The notes below the pieces were generated by a model. The model was not told the DNA's origin, did not search any database, and saw nothing but the letters and a program-made list of their open reading frames with translations. From Synergistaceae bacterium (lineage in GTDB: Bacteria; Synergistota; Synergistia; Synergistales; Aminobacteriaceae), in the NCBI GenBank assembly GCA_017451025.1, contig JAFSSM010000025.1, positions 1-41,218 on the forward strand: a stretch of DNA of 41,218 nucleotides, in the 5' to 3' direction. Made by a program: the position numbers and the translations under genes. This document shows positions 25,178 to 33,623 of this stretch, one piece after another; within the stretch, counting starts at the first letter, position 1; each line of letters opens with the position of its first letter.

Positions 25178-25488
25178 TTTTTCAGTTCCTCCTTTGAACT
25201 CATCATGATTTTTGCGAGCCATTCCACAGATATATTATCCTCCGGCACATCATCCTCATAGATACACTCCGCAATCTCCTTCAGTGCGTCAACGTAATCA
25301 TCCACAGCTTCATTAAAAGTTGTTCCCACTCCGTAAGTCTGAATCGTTCCGGGAATATCGTGCTTAGTCCAGCAGCTCCAGTGTCCGTTGTCTTCCCTGA
25401 CGTACTCCACAGGAATAGTTATGCTCCTGACATTCGTTAGGAATGCCGCTAAAGGTATTGTTCCGTATTCAGCGGTCCGCTGTTCCAT
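25153..25488 (-). CDS. hicB: HicB-like antitoxin
   Basis: A 111-residue protein with a HicB-type partial RNase H fold: ITIPVEYVREDNGHWSCWTKHDIPGTIQTYG, then GTTFNEAVDDYVDALKEI. The aromatic and D-x-P-G turn correspond to the family's beta-hairpin, and the A-x-x-x-x-x-x-A-L-x-x-I helix follows. A recognisable DNA-binding domain is not seen in the tail (SVEWLAKIMMSSKEELKKCL), so autoregulation is uncertain. GGAGTG precedes ATG 25486-25488. Weak similarity makes the family call less sure than for hicA; the adjacent toxin raises it. Confidence 0.7.
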   Translation of the reverse strand: MEQRTAEYGTIPLAAFLTNVRSITIPVEYVREDNGHWSCWTKHDIPGTIQTYGVGTTFNEAVDDYVDALKEIAECIYEDDVPEDNISVEWLAKIMMSSKEELKKCLDGRIS

Positions 25489-25578
25489 TAGTTAATCACT
25501 CCGTTCATTGGGATATTGGATATTCTATCACTCATTGATTTTTATGGCCTCGTGTAAGCGTGAAATAACGAAATGCTA

Positions 25579-25584
25579 TATAAT
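25579..25584 (+). promoter_or_regulatory. Candidate -10 element for fba
   Basis: TATAAT 43 bases before the fba start, in the 139-base space between fba and the divergent hicBA genes. The expected -35 position (about 25556-25561) is not close to TTGACA. A minus-strand TAGAAT (around 25530) may serve hicBA. Both are weak calls from sequence alone. Confidence 0.4.
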
Positions 25585-25627
25585 TACCACATCCACACAA
25601 TAATTATTCAGGAGGGTAAATCTCAAA

Positions 25628-26491
25628 ATGTTAGTAAACGCAAAAGAGATGCTCACAGCCGCTAAGGCCGGACATTACGCAGTCGGCCAGTTCAACATCA
25701 ACAATCTCGAGTGGACAAAAGCAGTCCTTCAGGTCGCCGAAGAACTGAAGTCCCCCGTAATTCTGGGCGTATCCGAAGGCGCAGGCAAGTACATGGGCGG
25801 TTTCCGCACCGTTCAGGCAATGGTCGAAGCAATGGACGCTTCACTCGGTATCACCGTACCCGTCTGCACACACCTTGATCACGGCACCTATGAGGGCGCG
25901 TACAAGTGCATCAAGGCCGGCTTCACGTCAATCATGTTCGACGGCTCGCATTTCCCCATCGACGAGAACGTGGCCAAGACCGTAGAGCTGACCCACGCGG
26001 CACACATGCTCGGCATGACCATTGAGGCAGAAGTCGGAGCAATCGGCGGCGAGGAAGACGGAGTTGTAGGTATGGGCGAATGTGCAGACCCCGACGAGTG
26101 CAAGCGCATTGCAGATTTGGGCGTTGACATGCTCGCGGCAGGCATCGGCAACATTCACGGAGTGTACCCCGCGAACTGGAAGGGCTTATCGTTCGAGACA
26201 CTCGCGGCTGTTCAGGAGAAGACCGGCATTATGCCCCTCGTTCTTCACGGCGGCTCAGGAATCCCCGACGAGATGGTCAAGAAGGCAATCACTCTCGGTG
26301 TCAGCAAGGTCAACGTCAACACTGAGTGCCAGCTTGCATTTGCGGCGGCCACAAGGGCATACGTCGAGGCAGGCAAGGACAAGCAGGGCAAGGGTTATGA
26401 CCCGCGCAAACTCTTGGCACCCGGCGTTGAGGCCATCAAGGAAACAGTGCGCGCAAAGATCCGCCTCTTCGGTTCCGACGGCAAGGCGTAA
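25628..26491 (+). CDS. fba: Class II fructose-1,6-bisphosphate aldolase
   Basis: A 287-residue zinc enzyme of glycolysis/gluconeogenesis splitting FBP to DHAP and glyceraldehyde-3-P. AVGQFNINNLEW is the opening block. THLDHGTYE contains catalytic Asp84 and zinc ligand His85; EAEVGAIGGEED, IGNIHGVYP (zinc His), LHGGSGIP (zinc His) and VNVNTECQLA follow in family order. Length fits the shorter Bacillus-like FbaA. AGGAGGG precedes ATG 25628. kdsA begins 3 bases after it, so they share a transcript. Confidence 0.96.
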   Translation: MLVNAKEMLTAAKAGHYAVGQFNINNLEWTKAVLQVAEELKSPVILGVSEGAGKYMGGFRTVQAMVEAMDASLGITVPVCTHLDHGTYEGAYKCIKAGFTSIMFDGSHFPIDENVAKTVELTHAAHMLGMTIEAEVGAIGGEEDGVVGMGECADPDECKRIADLGVDMLAAGIGNIHGVYPANWKGLSFETLAAVQEKTGIMPLVLHGGSGIPDEMVKKAITLGVSKVNVNTECQLAFAAATRAYVEAGKDKQGKGYDPRKLLAPGVEAIKETVRAKIRLFGSDGKA

Positions 26492-26494
26492 ACC

Positions 26495-27349
26495 GTGAAC
26501 GTCAGAAAGTATTATTTAGACGGTAAGTTTATCGGAGACGGGAGCCTCGCTGTAATTGCGGGGCCTTGCTCCCTTGAAAGCCCGGAACTTGGCCTGCGGG
26601 TCGCAAAGTTTATGAAGAGGCTGTGCGAAGAACGTGGCCTGCTTTACGTGTTCAAGGCCAGTTTCGACAAAGCTAACAGGACTTCAGTACATGCCTACAG
26701 AGGGCCGGGCCTCGAAAAGGGCCTAGAACAGCTCGCAGAGATTAAGAGCATGGCCGGAGTTCCTATTCTCACGGACATTCACGAGAGCGGACAGGCCGCA
26801 CGCGCTGGTGAAGTTGCTGATATTGTCCAGATACCGGCGTTTCTGTGCAGACAGACGGACTTGCTTGTTGCCGCCGCTAAAACCGGAAAAATCATCAACA
26901 TCAAGAAGGCACAGTTCCTCGCACCCGAAGACATGCAGTACGTCGCGGCCAAGTGCAGGGAGTCCGGCAACGACAAGGTGATTTTCTGCGAGCGCGGGAC
27001 GTTCATGGGCTACCACAGGCTCGTCGTGGACATGACCGGCCTCGTGAAAATGCGCGAACTCGGCTATCCGGTGATGTTCGACGCAACGCACAGCGCACAG
27101 CAGCCCGGAGGACTGGGCGGCATGAGCGGAGGAGATTACAGGCTCGCTTTCCCTCTGGCACGGGCAGCGGCAGGCGTAGGTATCGATGCAATTTTCGCGG
27201 AGACTCACCCGAACCCGAAAGAAGCCCTCAGCGACGGCCCCAACATGATACCCTTGAACATGATGGGCGAATTTCTGGATCAAGTGCTGGCAATCCATAA
27301 CGTACGCGGGAATTTTTCTCAGGAACACACAGCGGAGAACGGGAAGTAA
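26495..27349 (+). CDS. kdsA: 3-deoxy-8-phosphooctulonate synthase (metal-dependent type)
   Basis: A 284-residue enzyme joining PEP and arabinose-5-P to KDO-8-P, the precursor of the inner core of LPS. VIAGPCSLES holds Cys25, matching Cys11 of the Aquifex metal-dependent class instead of the Asn of E. coli. The other expected metal ligands are seen: His199 (FDATHSAQQPG), Glu236 (FAETHPNP) and Asp247 (LSDGPNM). VFKASFDKANRTS and IKKAQFLAP are the family blocks. The start is GTG 26495, 3 bases after fba; its ribosome site is weak, so translation is probably coupled. Confidence 0.95.
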   Translation: MNVRKYYLDGKFIGDGSLAVIAGPCSLESPELGLRVAKFMKRLCEERGLLYVFKASFDKANRTSVHAYRGPGLEKGLEQLAEIKSMAGVPILTDIHESGQAARAGEVADIVQIPAFLCRQTDLLVAAAKTGKIINIKKAQFLAPEDMQYVAAKCRESGNDKVIFCERGTFMGYHRLVVDMTGLVKMRELGYPVMFDATHSAQQPGGLGGMSGGDYRLAFPLARAAAGVGIDAIFAETHPNPKEALSDGPNMIPLNMMGEFLDQVLAIHNVRGNFSQEHTAENGK

Positions 27350-27387
27350 TCCGCTGTCCAAACATAACTACGAAAGCTGGTGAAAAC

Positions 27388-28722
27388 ATGAGCGAACTGA
27401 TTGTTTCAAGGTTCGGGGGAAATGCCGCCGCAAATTCCGCCGAAGTAAAGAAGACTCTCGAGATCATAAAGGCTGACAGCGCACGTCGTTTTCTTGTAGT
27501 GTCCGCACCAGGCTCTACATCTGAAAATGTAGGAGTAACAGATTTGCTCTACATGTGTTATTCGAGCTGTCAGAACAACGAAGACTATTCCGTGATGCTG
27601 GGGGCAATATCTGACCGCTACAAGGAAATAATTGACGGTCTGGAAATGGATTTTGACATCGATACGGAGATACTTGCACTCAAGAAAAGCCTCGCTATGG
27701 GCATGGATATTGACTATATAGGTAGCAGGGGCGAATACATCATCGCAAAAATTCTTGCCGCATTTTTGGGGTGGGAGTTCGTCGATGCCTCAAGCATAAT
27801 TTTCTTCAACAGGGACGGAACTCCTGACAGGGAAAAGACCTTCATGACTGCCGACGCAACCCTGAAGAATCTTGACCGCGCAGTAATACCCAGTTTTTAC
27901 GGCTCACTGCCAAACGGCAAGATAAAGACTTTTGTACGCGGCGACTGCGACACTGCCGGAGCACTGGTAGCCTGTTCCGTCAAAGCGGATGTATTCGAAA
28001 AATGGAGCGAGGACGCGAAAATCTACAGTGCTGACCCTGCGGTAATCCCTAACGCCGAAATAATCAGGAATGTAACTTACGCCGAGACCATAGAGATGAA
28101 CTATATAGGCATCAACATAGTGAAGGACAGCGTTGCATTCATGCTCAACGAGTTTGGTATTCCGATGAAGATATGCAGTACGCACACTCCGGAGGAAAGC
28201 ATCATGCTCATCACACCCAAGCTCCCCGAAAATATCTCGCGCGGAATGGTAGCCTGCATAGCCGGACACAATAACTTTACGGCAGTACGCATAAGCAAGT
28301 ACGGAATGAATAAGGTCTTTGGCCTTGACGAAAAACTGTTCGGAGTGTTCTCAAAACACCGCATAGCCTGCCAGCATTATCTGACGGGAATACACAAGAT
28401 GAGCATAATCCTTAAAGACCCTATATTCGACCTGAGACGCGACCAGATAATCAACGACATAAAGGGCGTAGCCAGTCCAGAGTCAATAACTGTGGAAAAA
28501 GGACTGTCATTGATTGCAATAGTCGGCGAAGGAATGGGAACTGTTCACGGGACATTCAGCAAGATATTCGACGCACTGGCAAAAGCAGATATAAAGGTAA
28601 AGATGGTAGACCAGGGTTCTGATGACCTGAACATAATTATCGGGGTGCATGACGAGGATTACGAGAAAGCGATAAAAGCTCTCTACCATTCCATAGTGAG
28701 GCATGAGGAGGATTGGGAATAG
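27388..28722 (+). CDS. Divergent aspartokinase-like protein with two ACT domains
   Basis: A 444-residue protein with an amino-acid-kinase domain (1-290) and C-terminal ACT domains (~300-440, FTAVRISKYGM and LIAIVGEGMG, QGSDDLNIIIGV). IGSRGEYIIAKILAAFLG matches the aspartate-binding S-x-G-E region, and IYSADPAVIPNA the IYTADP motif. But the N-terminal K-F-G-G-T-S is R8-F-G-G-N-A, the G-R-G-G-S-D-T-(S/T) segment is RGDCDTAG, and G-A-K-V-L-H is GINIVKDS. Several ligand residues are thus altered. Its place between kdsA and kdsD is unusual for a lysine-pathway gene. It may be an active divergent enzyme, a regulatory paralogue or another kinase. Confidence 0.75.
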   Translation: MSELIVSRFGGNAAANSAEVKKTLEIIKADSARRFLVVSAPGSTSENVGVTDLLYMCYSSCQNNEDYSVMLGAISDRYKEIIDGLEMDFDIDTEILALKKSLAMGMDIDYIGSRGEYIIAKILAAFLGWEFVDASSIIFFNRDGTPDREKTFMTADATLKNLDRAVIPSFYGSLPNGKIKTFVRGDCDTAGALVACSVKADVFEKWSEDAKIYSADPAVIPNAEIIRNVTYAETIEMNYIGINIVKDSVAFMLNEFGIPMKICSTHTPEESIMLITPKLPENISRGMVACIAGHNNFTAVRISKYGMNKVFGLDEKLFGVFSKHRIACQHYLTGIHKMSIILKDPIFDLRRDQIINDIKGVASPESITVEKGLSLIAIVGEGMGTVHGTFSKIFDALAKADIKVKMVDQGSDDLNIIIGVHDEDYEKAIKALYHSIVRHEEDWE

Positions 28723-29702
28723 CTTTGCTCCGCACTGACAGCGAATTACTGGAAGCCGCGCGTGAACTTATGCGCACAGAAGCCGGCGAGATTCTCTCTG
28801 CTTCCGACCGCCTGACCCCCGACATCGTAAAGGCCGCAAGATTGATTTACTCGTGCAGAGGCCGCGTTGTAGTTGTCGGTCTGGGCAAGTCCGGCCACGT
28901 AGGGCGCAAAATTTCCGCTACGCTGGCATCACTCGGTACTCCGTCGTTCTTCTTGCACGCCGCAGAAGCCTCACACGGAGATCTGGGCATGGTGCGCAGT
29001 GAAGATGTCGGACTGTTCATCAGCAACAGCGGCTCTTCCCCCGAAATGTCCGCACTGCTCCCGCACTTCCGGAGGCTCGGCGCAAAAATGATCGCAATCA
29101 CAGGAGTCATGACTTCTCCGCTCGCAGAGTATTCCGATATTGTGCTGAACGCTCACGTCGAGTCCGAAGGAGACCCTCTCCAGCTTGCACCGATGAGCAG
29201 CACCACGCTTGAACTGGTCATCGGCGATGCACTGGCGACGATAATTACGATTCTGCGCGGGCTTAAACGTGAGGACTTCGCACTGTTTCACCCGGGCGGT
29301 GCACTTGGCCGGAAGCTATTGACCCGCGTTCGCGACGTAATGGGCACAGGAGAAAGCCTGCCGGTTGTGCACGAAGGAGTCAGCGTGAAAGATGCCCTGT
29401 TCGTGATTACCAGCAAGGGGTACGGAGCTGTGTGCATAGTTGACATCGAGGAAAGATTGACGGGAATTTTTACGGACGGAGACTTGAGGAGGCTCATGGA
29501 GCGGCTCGGGACTGGAGCGTTCAACGCAATGATTCAGGACGCAATGACCACAACGCCCAAGACAATATCGCCCGATGCTCTGGCCGCAGAGGCCGTCAGA
29601 ATTATGGAGCAGGAACAGATAAGCGTATTGGTCGCCGTCGAGGACGGAAAACCGGCCGGAATAATACACATTCACGAACTTCTGAAAGCAGGTATAGCAT
29701 GA
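28713..29702 (+). CDS. kdsD: Arabinose-5-phosphate isomerase (KdsD/KpsF type)
   Basis: A 329-residue protein: SIS sugar-isomerase domain (about 45-180: VVVVGLGKSGHVGRK, SFFLHAAEASHGDLGMV, SNSGSSPE) plus two CBS domains (~210-325: GIFTDGDLRRL, GIIHIHELLKAG). It converts ribulose-5-P to arabinose-5-P for KDO. TTG 28713 gives the standard length but is one base after AGGAGG, so TTG 28725 (13 bases) is a rival. The gene overlaps the aspartokinase-like gene by 10 bases and kdsB by 4 (ATGA). Motifs, CBS pair and context all agree. Confidence 0.93.
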   Translation: MGIALLRTDSELLEAARELMRTEAGEILSASDRLTPDIVKAARLIYSCRGRVVVVGLGKSGHVGRKISATLASLGTPSFFLHAAEASHGDLGMVRSEDVGLFISNSGSSPEMSALLPHFRRLGAKMIAITGVMTSPLAEYSDIVLNAHVESEGDPLQLAPMSSTTLELVIGDALATIITILRGLKREDFALFHPGGALGRKLLTRVRDVMGTGESLPVVHEGVSVKDALFVITSKGYGAVCIVDIEERLTGIFTDGDLRRLMERLGTGAFNAMIQDAMTTTPKTISPDALAAEAVRIMEQEQISVLVAVEDGKPAGIIHIHELLKAGIA

Positions 29703-30424
29703 ACATAACAGGAATAATTCCCGCAAGATACAGTTCAACGCGTTTTCCCGGAAAGCCGCTCGCAGATATATGCGGAAAACCGATGATTCAGCACGTGTAC
29801 GAACGCGCAATGAAGGCCAGCTCGCTCGGTGAAGTGCTTGTTGCGACGGACGACGAGCGCATACTGGATTGCGTGAACTCTTTCGGGGGAAAAGCAGTGA
29901 TGACGGATTCGGACCTGCCCAACGGAACAGCAAGGTGCGAACAGGCAATGCGGCTATCCGGAGCAAATCCTGACGCAGTGATAAATATTCAGGGCGACGA
30001 GCCTCTGCTTGACCCAAGAATGATTGACGAGGTTGCGGAGCTTCTCGCTGAGGACGAATGCGCTACTCTGTGCCGTGAACTTGTTGACGAATTGGAAAAC
30101 CCCAACACGGTAAAAGTTGTACTCTCACTCGATGGTCATGCGTTATACTTTTCACGTTCGCTAATCCCCTACAAGCGGAATGTTTCGAGCTTGCAGGTGT
30201 ACCAGCACATAGGCATATATGGCTACAGTGCTGATTTCCTGAAAAAGTATGTATCGCTTCCTGCAACGCCGCTAAGTGATGCAGAATCGCTCGAACAGCT
30301 CAAGATTCTCGAGCACGGTTTCAGAATCAGGGTCAGGGTTACGGGTTGTAAGGGAGCGAGCACAGGGGTGGATACGCCCGAAGATTTAGAGATAGTGAGG
30401 AAGATTATGAATGCCGAAATTTGA
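29699..30424 (+). CDS. kdsB: CMP-KDO synthetase
   Basis: A 241-residue cytidylyltransferase that activates KDO as CMP-KDO for transfer to lipid A. The CTP-binding start IIPARYSSTRFPGKPL, ATDDERI, NGTARCEQAM (the family's G-T-D/A-R region), VINIQGDEPLLDPRMID, and YFSRSLIPYKR, YQHIGIYGYSADFL are seen. The start ATG overlaps the kdsD stop (ATGA), and the end overlaps the ELM1 gene by 14 bases: a tightly coupled KDO module. Confidence 0.95.
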   Translation: MNITGIIPARYSSTRFPGKPLADICGKPMIQHVYERAMKASSLGEVLVATDDERILDCVNSFGGKAVMTDSDLPNGTARCEQAMRLSGANPDAVINIQGDEPLLDPRMIDEVAELLAEDECATLCRELVDELENPNTVKVVLSLDGHALYFSRSLIPYKRNVSSLQVYQHIGIYGYSADFLKKYVSLPATPLSDAESLEQLKILEHGFRIRVRVTGCKGASTGVDTPEDLEIVRKIMNAEI

Positions 30425-31475
30425 ACATATAGTTATAATCAGCGACGGAATACGCGGGCATTATCACCAGTCATTGGGGATTGCGCAGTGGCTGGAGCGT
30501 ATGGGAGGCGGGACTATAGACGCAACGCTGACCGTTCCGAAGCTGTCGGGTCTGGAAAAGATGCTGAAGCTGAAAGTTTTTGTGCACGGCCTCGCAGTCC
30601 ACGACAGCACATATGCCAATGGATGGCTCAGATCAGCGGGAATGCCGGCCTACGAATATAATCCTAATACGCTGTTCATTTCGGCAGGAAGTTCTGCCGC
30701 TCCGTTCTGCCTGGCACTCGCAAAATCCACCGGCAACAAGTCCGCAGTAGTTATGACCCCTTCAGTTTTGGGCACAAGACCTTTTGATTTCGCAATAATC
30801 CCCGAACACGACAGGCACGACCCTAAAGCCAGGAATATCCTTGCGACGCTCGGAGCACCCAATCACATTTACCAGCCGGAGCTTGAACTTGTAGGTTCTA
30901 ACTTTTTCGCTGGACGTGATTTCGGCGGCAAGAAGATAGTCGCTGTTCTTGTCGGAGGGAGCGACTCGAACTACAAGCCTAATCCTGCGTGGGCAGAAGA
31001 GGCATTAGGGCCGTTGAGGTACATGGACGGGATAAAGATTCTGCTTACTACATCGAGGCGTTCAGGCCAGGCACTTGACGAAGCTATAGAGAAAATTTTC
31101 GGAAATACACCATCGCTCGGTTATATGCTGATTCTCTCGAAGAAGCCCAGAGTAAACGCATTGACGGCAATGATGGGCAAAGCGACTCATGTTCTGGCGA
31201 CTGAGGACTCGGTATCTATGGTCTCTGAGGCAATAACTGCGGGGTTCAAGGTAGGTCTGCTTAGGGTTCCGAGAAGTACTGACCCGCTGAAGAGTGCATT
31301 CGGAGGAGGCCCGAAGAAGTTTGATGTTCTGTTCGACAAGATGCGCAGAAAGAAATTGCTGGTGGATTTGGGCAGCGCACCAGACTACACGGAATTTCTC
31401 TCACTGCCTGAACAGAAACATAATCAGGACTTCAACGAGGCCAAGCGTGCCGCAGAATGGATACTACAATTCTGA
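30411..31475 (+). CDS. ELM1/GtrOC1-family protein (putative envelope-glycan glycosyltransferase)
   Basis: A 354-residue protein resembling the mitochondrial-fission ELM1 family, which in bacteria is found beside KDO and lipid A genes. IIPEHDRHD-like AIIPEHDRHDP, TTSRRSGQALDEAI, VLATEDSVSMVSEAI and KVGLLRV are the recognisable GT-B-like blocks; the core is a two-domain Rossmann-like protein with no membrane helix. ATG 30411 is inside the end of kdsB. The gene ends convergently, overlapping the GT4 gene by 12 bases. The acceptor/donor are unknown; LPS-core assembly is inference from context. Confidence 0.78.
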   Translation: MPKFEHIVIISDGIRGHYHQSLGIAQWLERMGGGTIDATLTVPKLSGLEKMLKLKVFVHGLAVHDSTYANGWLRSAGMPAYEYNPNTLFISAGSSAAPFCLALAKSTGNKSAVVMTPSVLGTRPFDFAIIPEHDRHDPKARNILATLGAPNHIYQPELELVGSNFFAGRDFGGKKIVAVLVGGSDSNYKPNPAWAEEALGPLRYMDGIKILLTTSRRSGQALDEAIEKIFGNTPSLGYMLILSKKPRVNALTAMMGKATHVLATEDSVSMVSEAITAGFKVGLLRVPRSTDPLKSAFGGGPKKFDVLFDKMRRKKLLVDLGSAPDYTEFLSLPEQKHNQDFNEAKRAAEWILQF

Positions 31476-32546
31476 CAGGATTTTTGTGTAGACGCTGAGA
31501 GTCTTTGCCGCCGCAATTTCAGGAGTGAAGTTTTCCTGAACTGTCCGCAGTGAATCATCTGCGCATTCTTTCCGCCCGTCTTCCCCAAGTTCCAGCATAG
31601 CCGTCATTGCAGATGCCAGGCTTTGGGGATTGTCTTTCTCAAAAACAAGACCTCTGCACTTTTCAGGGCCGATTATTTCCGTGAACGGCTCAATGTTGGA
31701 CACGATTGCAGGCAGTCCTGCCGCAAGTCCTTCCAGAAGAGCAATGCTGAAGCCTTCTTCACGTGAGGGCATGACCAGAACGTCGGAAGCCCACAGCCAG
31801 TTTCGCACATCGTCAACGAATTTTTCCGGCATGATGACTTCCACGCCCAAAGAATCCGCCAGCGCAGAATAGTTATTCTTCATTCCAGGTTCACCTTCAC
31901 CGCCGACAAGTGCAAGCCTCGCGTTTCCCCAAAGTTTCCTTATTTCTGCGAAAGCCCTAATCAGCACGTCGAAGCCCTTGCGTTTAACGTATATCCCCAC
32001 TCCCGAAAACAGAACATCGTCATCACTCAGACCGAGAGACCTACGGAATGATTTGCGTACAGCGTCATCACGCGTGAATTTTGCGGCGTTGACGGGGTTG
32101 TGTATAACGGTGATTTTTGCGGGGTCGATTTTCTGTACGCTCACCATGTAATTCCTGAGCCACTCTGCGCAGGATATACAGTGCGAAGCGTTAAGGTAGT
32201 ACTTGGCCTTAGCGGGCTTGTCGAAAGTCGAGACTACCGGCACTCCCAGCGATTTGCTCCAGTAACCGGCAATAAGGGCTGCGGACGATAATCTTGTGTG
32301 GATTATGTCGGGCGCAAAAGCTCTGACTTTGCGGGCGAATCCCCAGTCCAAAAACGGAAGTCCTGAAACCGCAGGGCTGTACGTTACTGTGAGTATGCCG
32401 TTGTCCCGCGCAAAACTCTCCATCATTCCGCCAGGCCGGCACATAAGAGCCTGCTCAATGCCTGACACTTTTAGCGAGAGTATGTGCTCAACGTAGGGCT
32501 TGAGCCACGAAATATTTTCCGCGTCAACGTAATGCAGTACTCTCAT
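31464..32546 (-). CDS. GT4-family glycosyltransferase (first of a pair)
   Basis: A 360-residue GT-B glycosyltransferase. It begins MRVLHYVDAENISWLKPYVE; the donor-binding region has VMPSREEGFSIALLEGLAAGLP with the E-x7-E motif of family 4, and LVFEKDNPQSLASAM at the end. FSGVGIYVKRKGFDVLIRA marks the domain junction. The gene overlaps the next upstream GT4 gene by 23 bases and ends overlapping the ELM1 gene on the opposite strand. It likely adds a sugar in surface-glycan synthesis, but sugar and linkage cannot be read. Confidence 0.88.
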   Translation of the reverse strand: MRVLHYVDAENISWLKPYVEHILSLKVSGIEQALMCRPGGMMESFARDNGILTVTYSPAVSGLPFLDWGFARKVRAFAPDIIHTRLSSAALIAGYWSKSLGVPVVSTFDKPAKAKYYLNASHCISCAEWLRNYMVSVQKIDPAKITVIHNPVNAAKFTRDDAVRKSFRRSLGLSDDDVLFSGVGIYVKRKGFDVLIRAFAEIRKLWGNARLALVGGEGEPGMKNNYSALADSLGVEVIMPEKFVDDVRNWLWASDVLVMPSREEGFSIALLEGLAAGLPAIVSNIEPFTEIIGPEKCRGLVFEKDNPQSLASAMTAMLELGEDGRKECADDSLRTVQENFTPEIAAAKTLSVYTKILSEL

Positions 32547-33543
32547 TCAGCACCTCACGGTAGAACTCTTCAATCTTTTGCGCAGTCTCCTCAAAAGTTG
32601 TGAGCCTGTCCGCACGAAGAGGACTTGCCGCCTTGCCGTTGATGACGTTCCTGATTGCTTCAGTCCAAGCGTCAACATCACCTTCCGGAACGAGCGCACC
32701 GTCAGCCAGCGGACGAAGCGGCTCAATGTCCGACGCAAGAACCGGCAGACCTACAGCCAGAGCCTCGTTGACCGTGAGAGGGAGTCCTTCCTGGTGTGAA
32801 GGGAACAGCAGGCACGATGAACGGCTCATGAACTCTTCAGCGTCATCACGGAAGCCCCAGAACTTCACGCGTTCGGACAGGCCAAGCTCAACACACATCT
32901 TCTCGAACTCCTCCCTGTGCGAGCCGTCCCCCACAACGTCAAGGCTCCAGTCATACCCGGTTAAGCGGCCAAGTGCCTGCAGAGCGACATCGAGTCCCTT
33001 GCGTTTCGAGAGGTAGCCAACGTACAGGAATTTTCTGCGATCGGGAAAATACTTCCCATCCCACGAGAAGCGGGGTTTTCGTACACCGTTGGGGATCGTA
33101 ACAGTTCGGGGCGGCAGGTAAGGCGTAAGGCTGTCCCTGACGGATTCGGAGACGCATATTACTCCGGCGGCGTGCCTCATAGGAAGTATTCCGATGTTCA
33201 GCGAGTAGGGGGCATGAGCCGTCATGATGAAGGGAATACCTGTCCGCGACGAAGTTATCCAGCCAATCCACGCCGGGACTCTGGAGTGAACGTGAATTAT
33301 GTCCCAGCAGTTCATTACTGAAAGTTTGCGGGCAGAGTAGAAGCCGGTGAAGAGGTTCTTGCGCTGAACGGGCAGATGAAGCACGCTTACGCTCGCGGGG
33401 AGCAATTTTTCGAGCTTGCCTCCTGCTGTTGCGAGGGTGATTGTGTGTCCGCGTTTTGCCTGTTCGTGGCACAGCTGAACTACATAGCGTTCTACTCCGC
33501 CTTCCTCGAACTCTGGGACTATGTGAAGAATTTTCGTAAACAT
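32524..33543 (-). CDS. GT4-family glycosyltransferase (second of a pair)
   Basis: A 339-residue GT-B enzyme. LHIVPEFEEGGVERYVVQLC is the classical N-terminus with the acceptor GG-x-E-R motif; FLYVGYLSKRKGLDVALQALG and LFPSHQEGLPLTVNEALAVGLPV (E-x7-E) are donor-site features. The frame extends 20 codons further, but ATG 33541-33543 (or 33547-33549, six bases earlier) gives the family N-terminus; the ribosome site AGAAAGA is weak. It overlaps the next GT4 by 23 bases. The start is divergent from the GT2 genes. Confidence 0.88.
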   Translation of the reverse strand: MFTKILHIVPEFEEGGVERYVVQLCHEQAKRGHTITLATAGGKLEKLLPASVSVLHLPVQRKNLFTGFYSARKLSVMNCWDIIHVHSRVPAWIGWITSSRTGIPFIMTAHAPYSLNIGILPMRHAAGVICVSESVRDSLTPYLPPRTVTIPNGVRKPRFSWDGKYFPDRRKFLYVGYLSKRKGLDVALQALGRLTGYDWSLDVVGDGSHREEFEKMCVELGLSERVKFWGFRDDAEEFMSRSSCLLFPSHQEGLPLTVNEALAVGLPVLASDIEPLRPLADGALVPEGDVDAWTEAIRNVINGKAASPLRADRLTTFEETAQKIEEFYREVLNESTALR

Positions 33544-33591
33544 TGTCATTCTTTCTGTGTTTGATTTGGCTCTAAGGGTACACCCAAATGC

Positions 33592-33597
33592 TATAAT
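33592..33597 (+). promoter_or_regulatory. Candidate -10 element for the GT2 operon
   Basis: TATAAT 27 bases before the ATG of the first GT2 gene, in the 80-base gap between divergent glycosyltransferase operons. The best -35-like TTGGCT is 20 bases upstream, so the match is incomplete. The gap also contains GGGTACACCC (about 33576-33585), a partial inverted repeat. Confidence 0.45.
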
Positions 33598-33623
33598 CTG
33601 CAAAATTCCAGCGAGGTGCTTTT

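Noticed and set aside
32951-33472. 173-codon minus frame within a GT4 gene
   Set aside because: It overlaps the well-supported GT4 frame on the same strand, and its sequence is Arg/Ser-rich as expected for a shadow.
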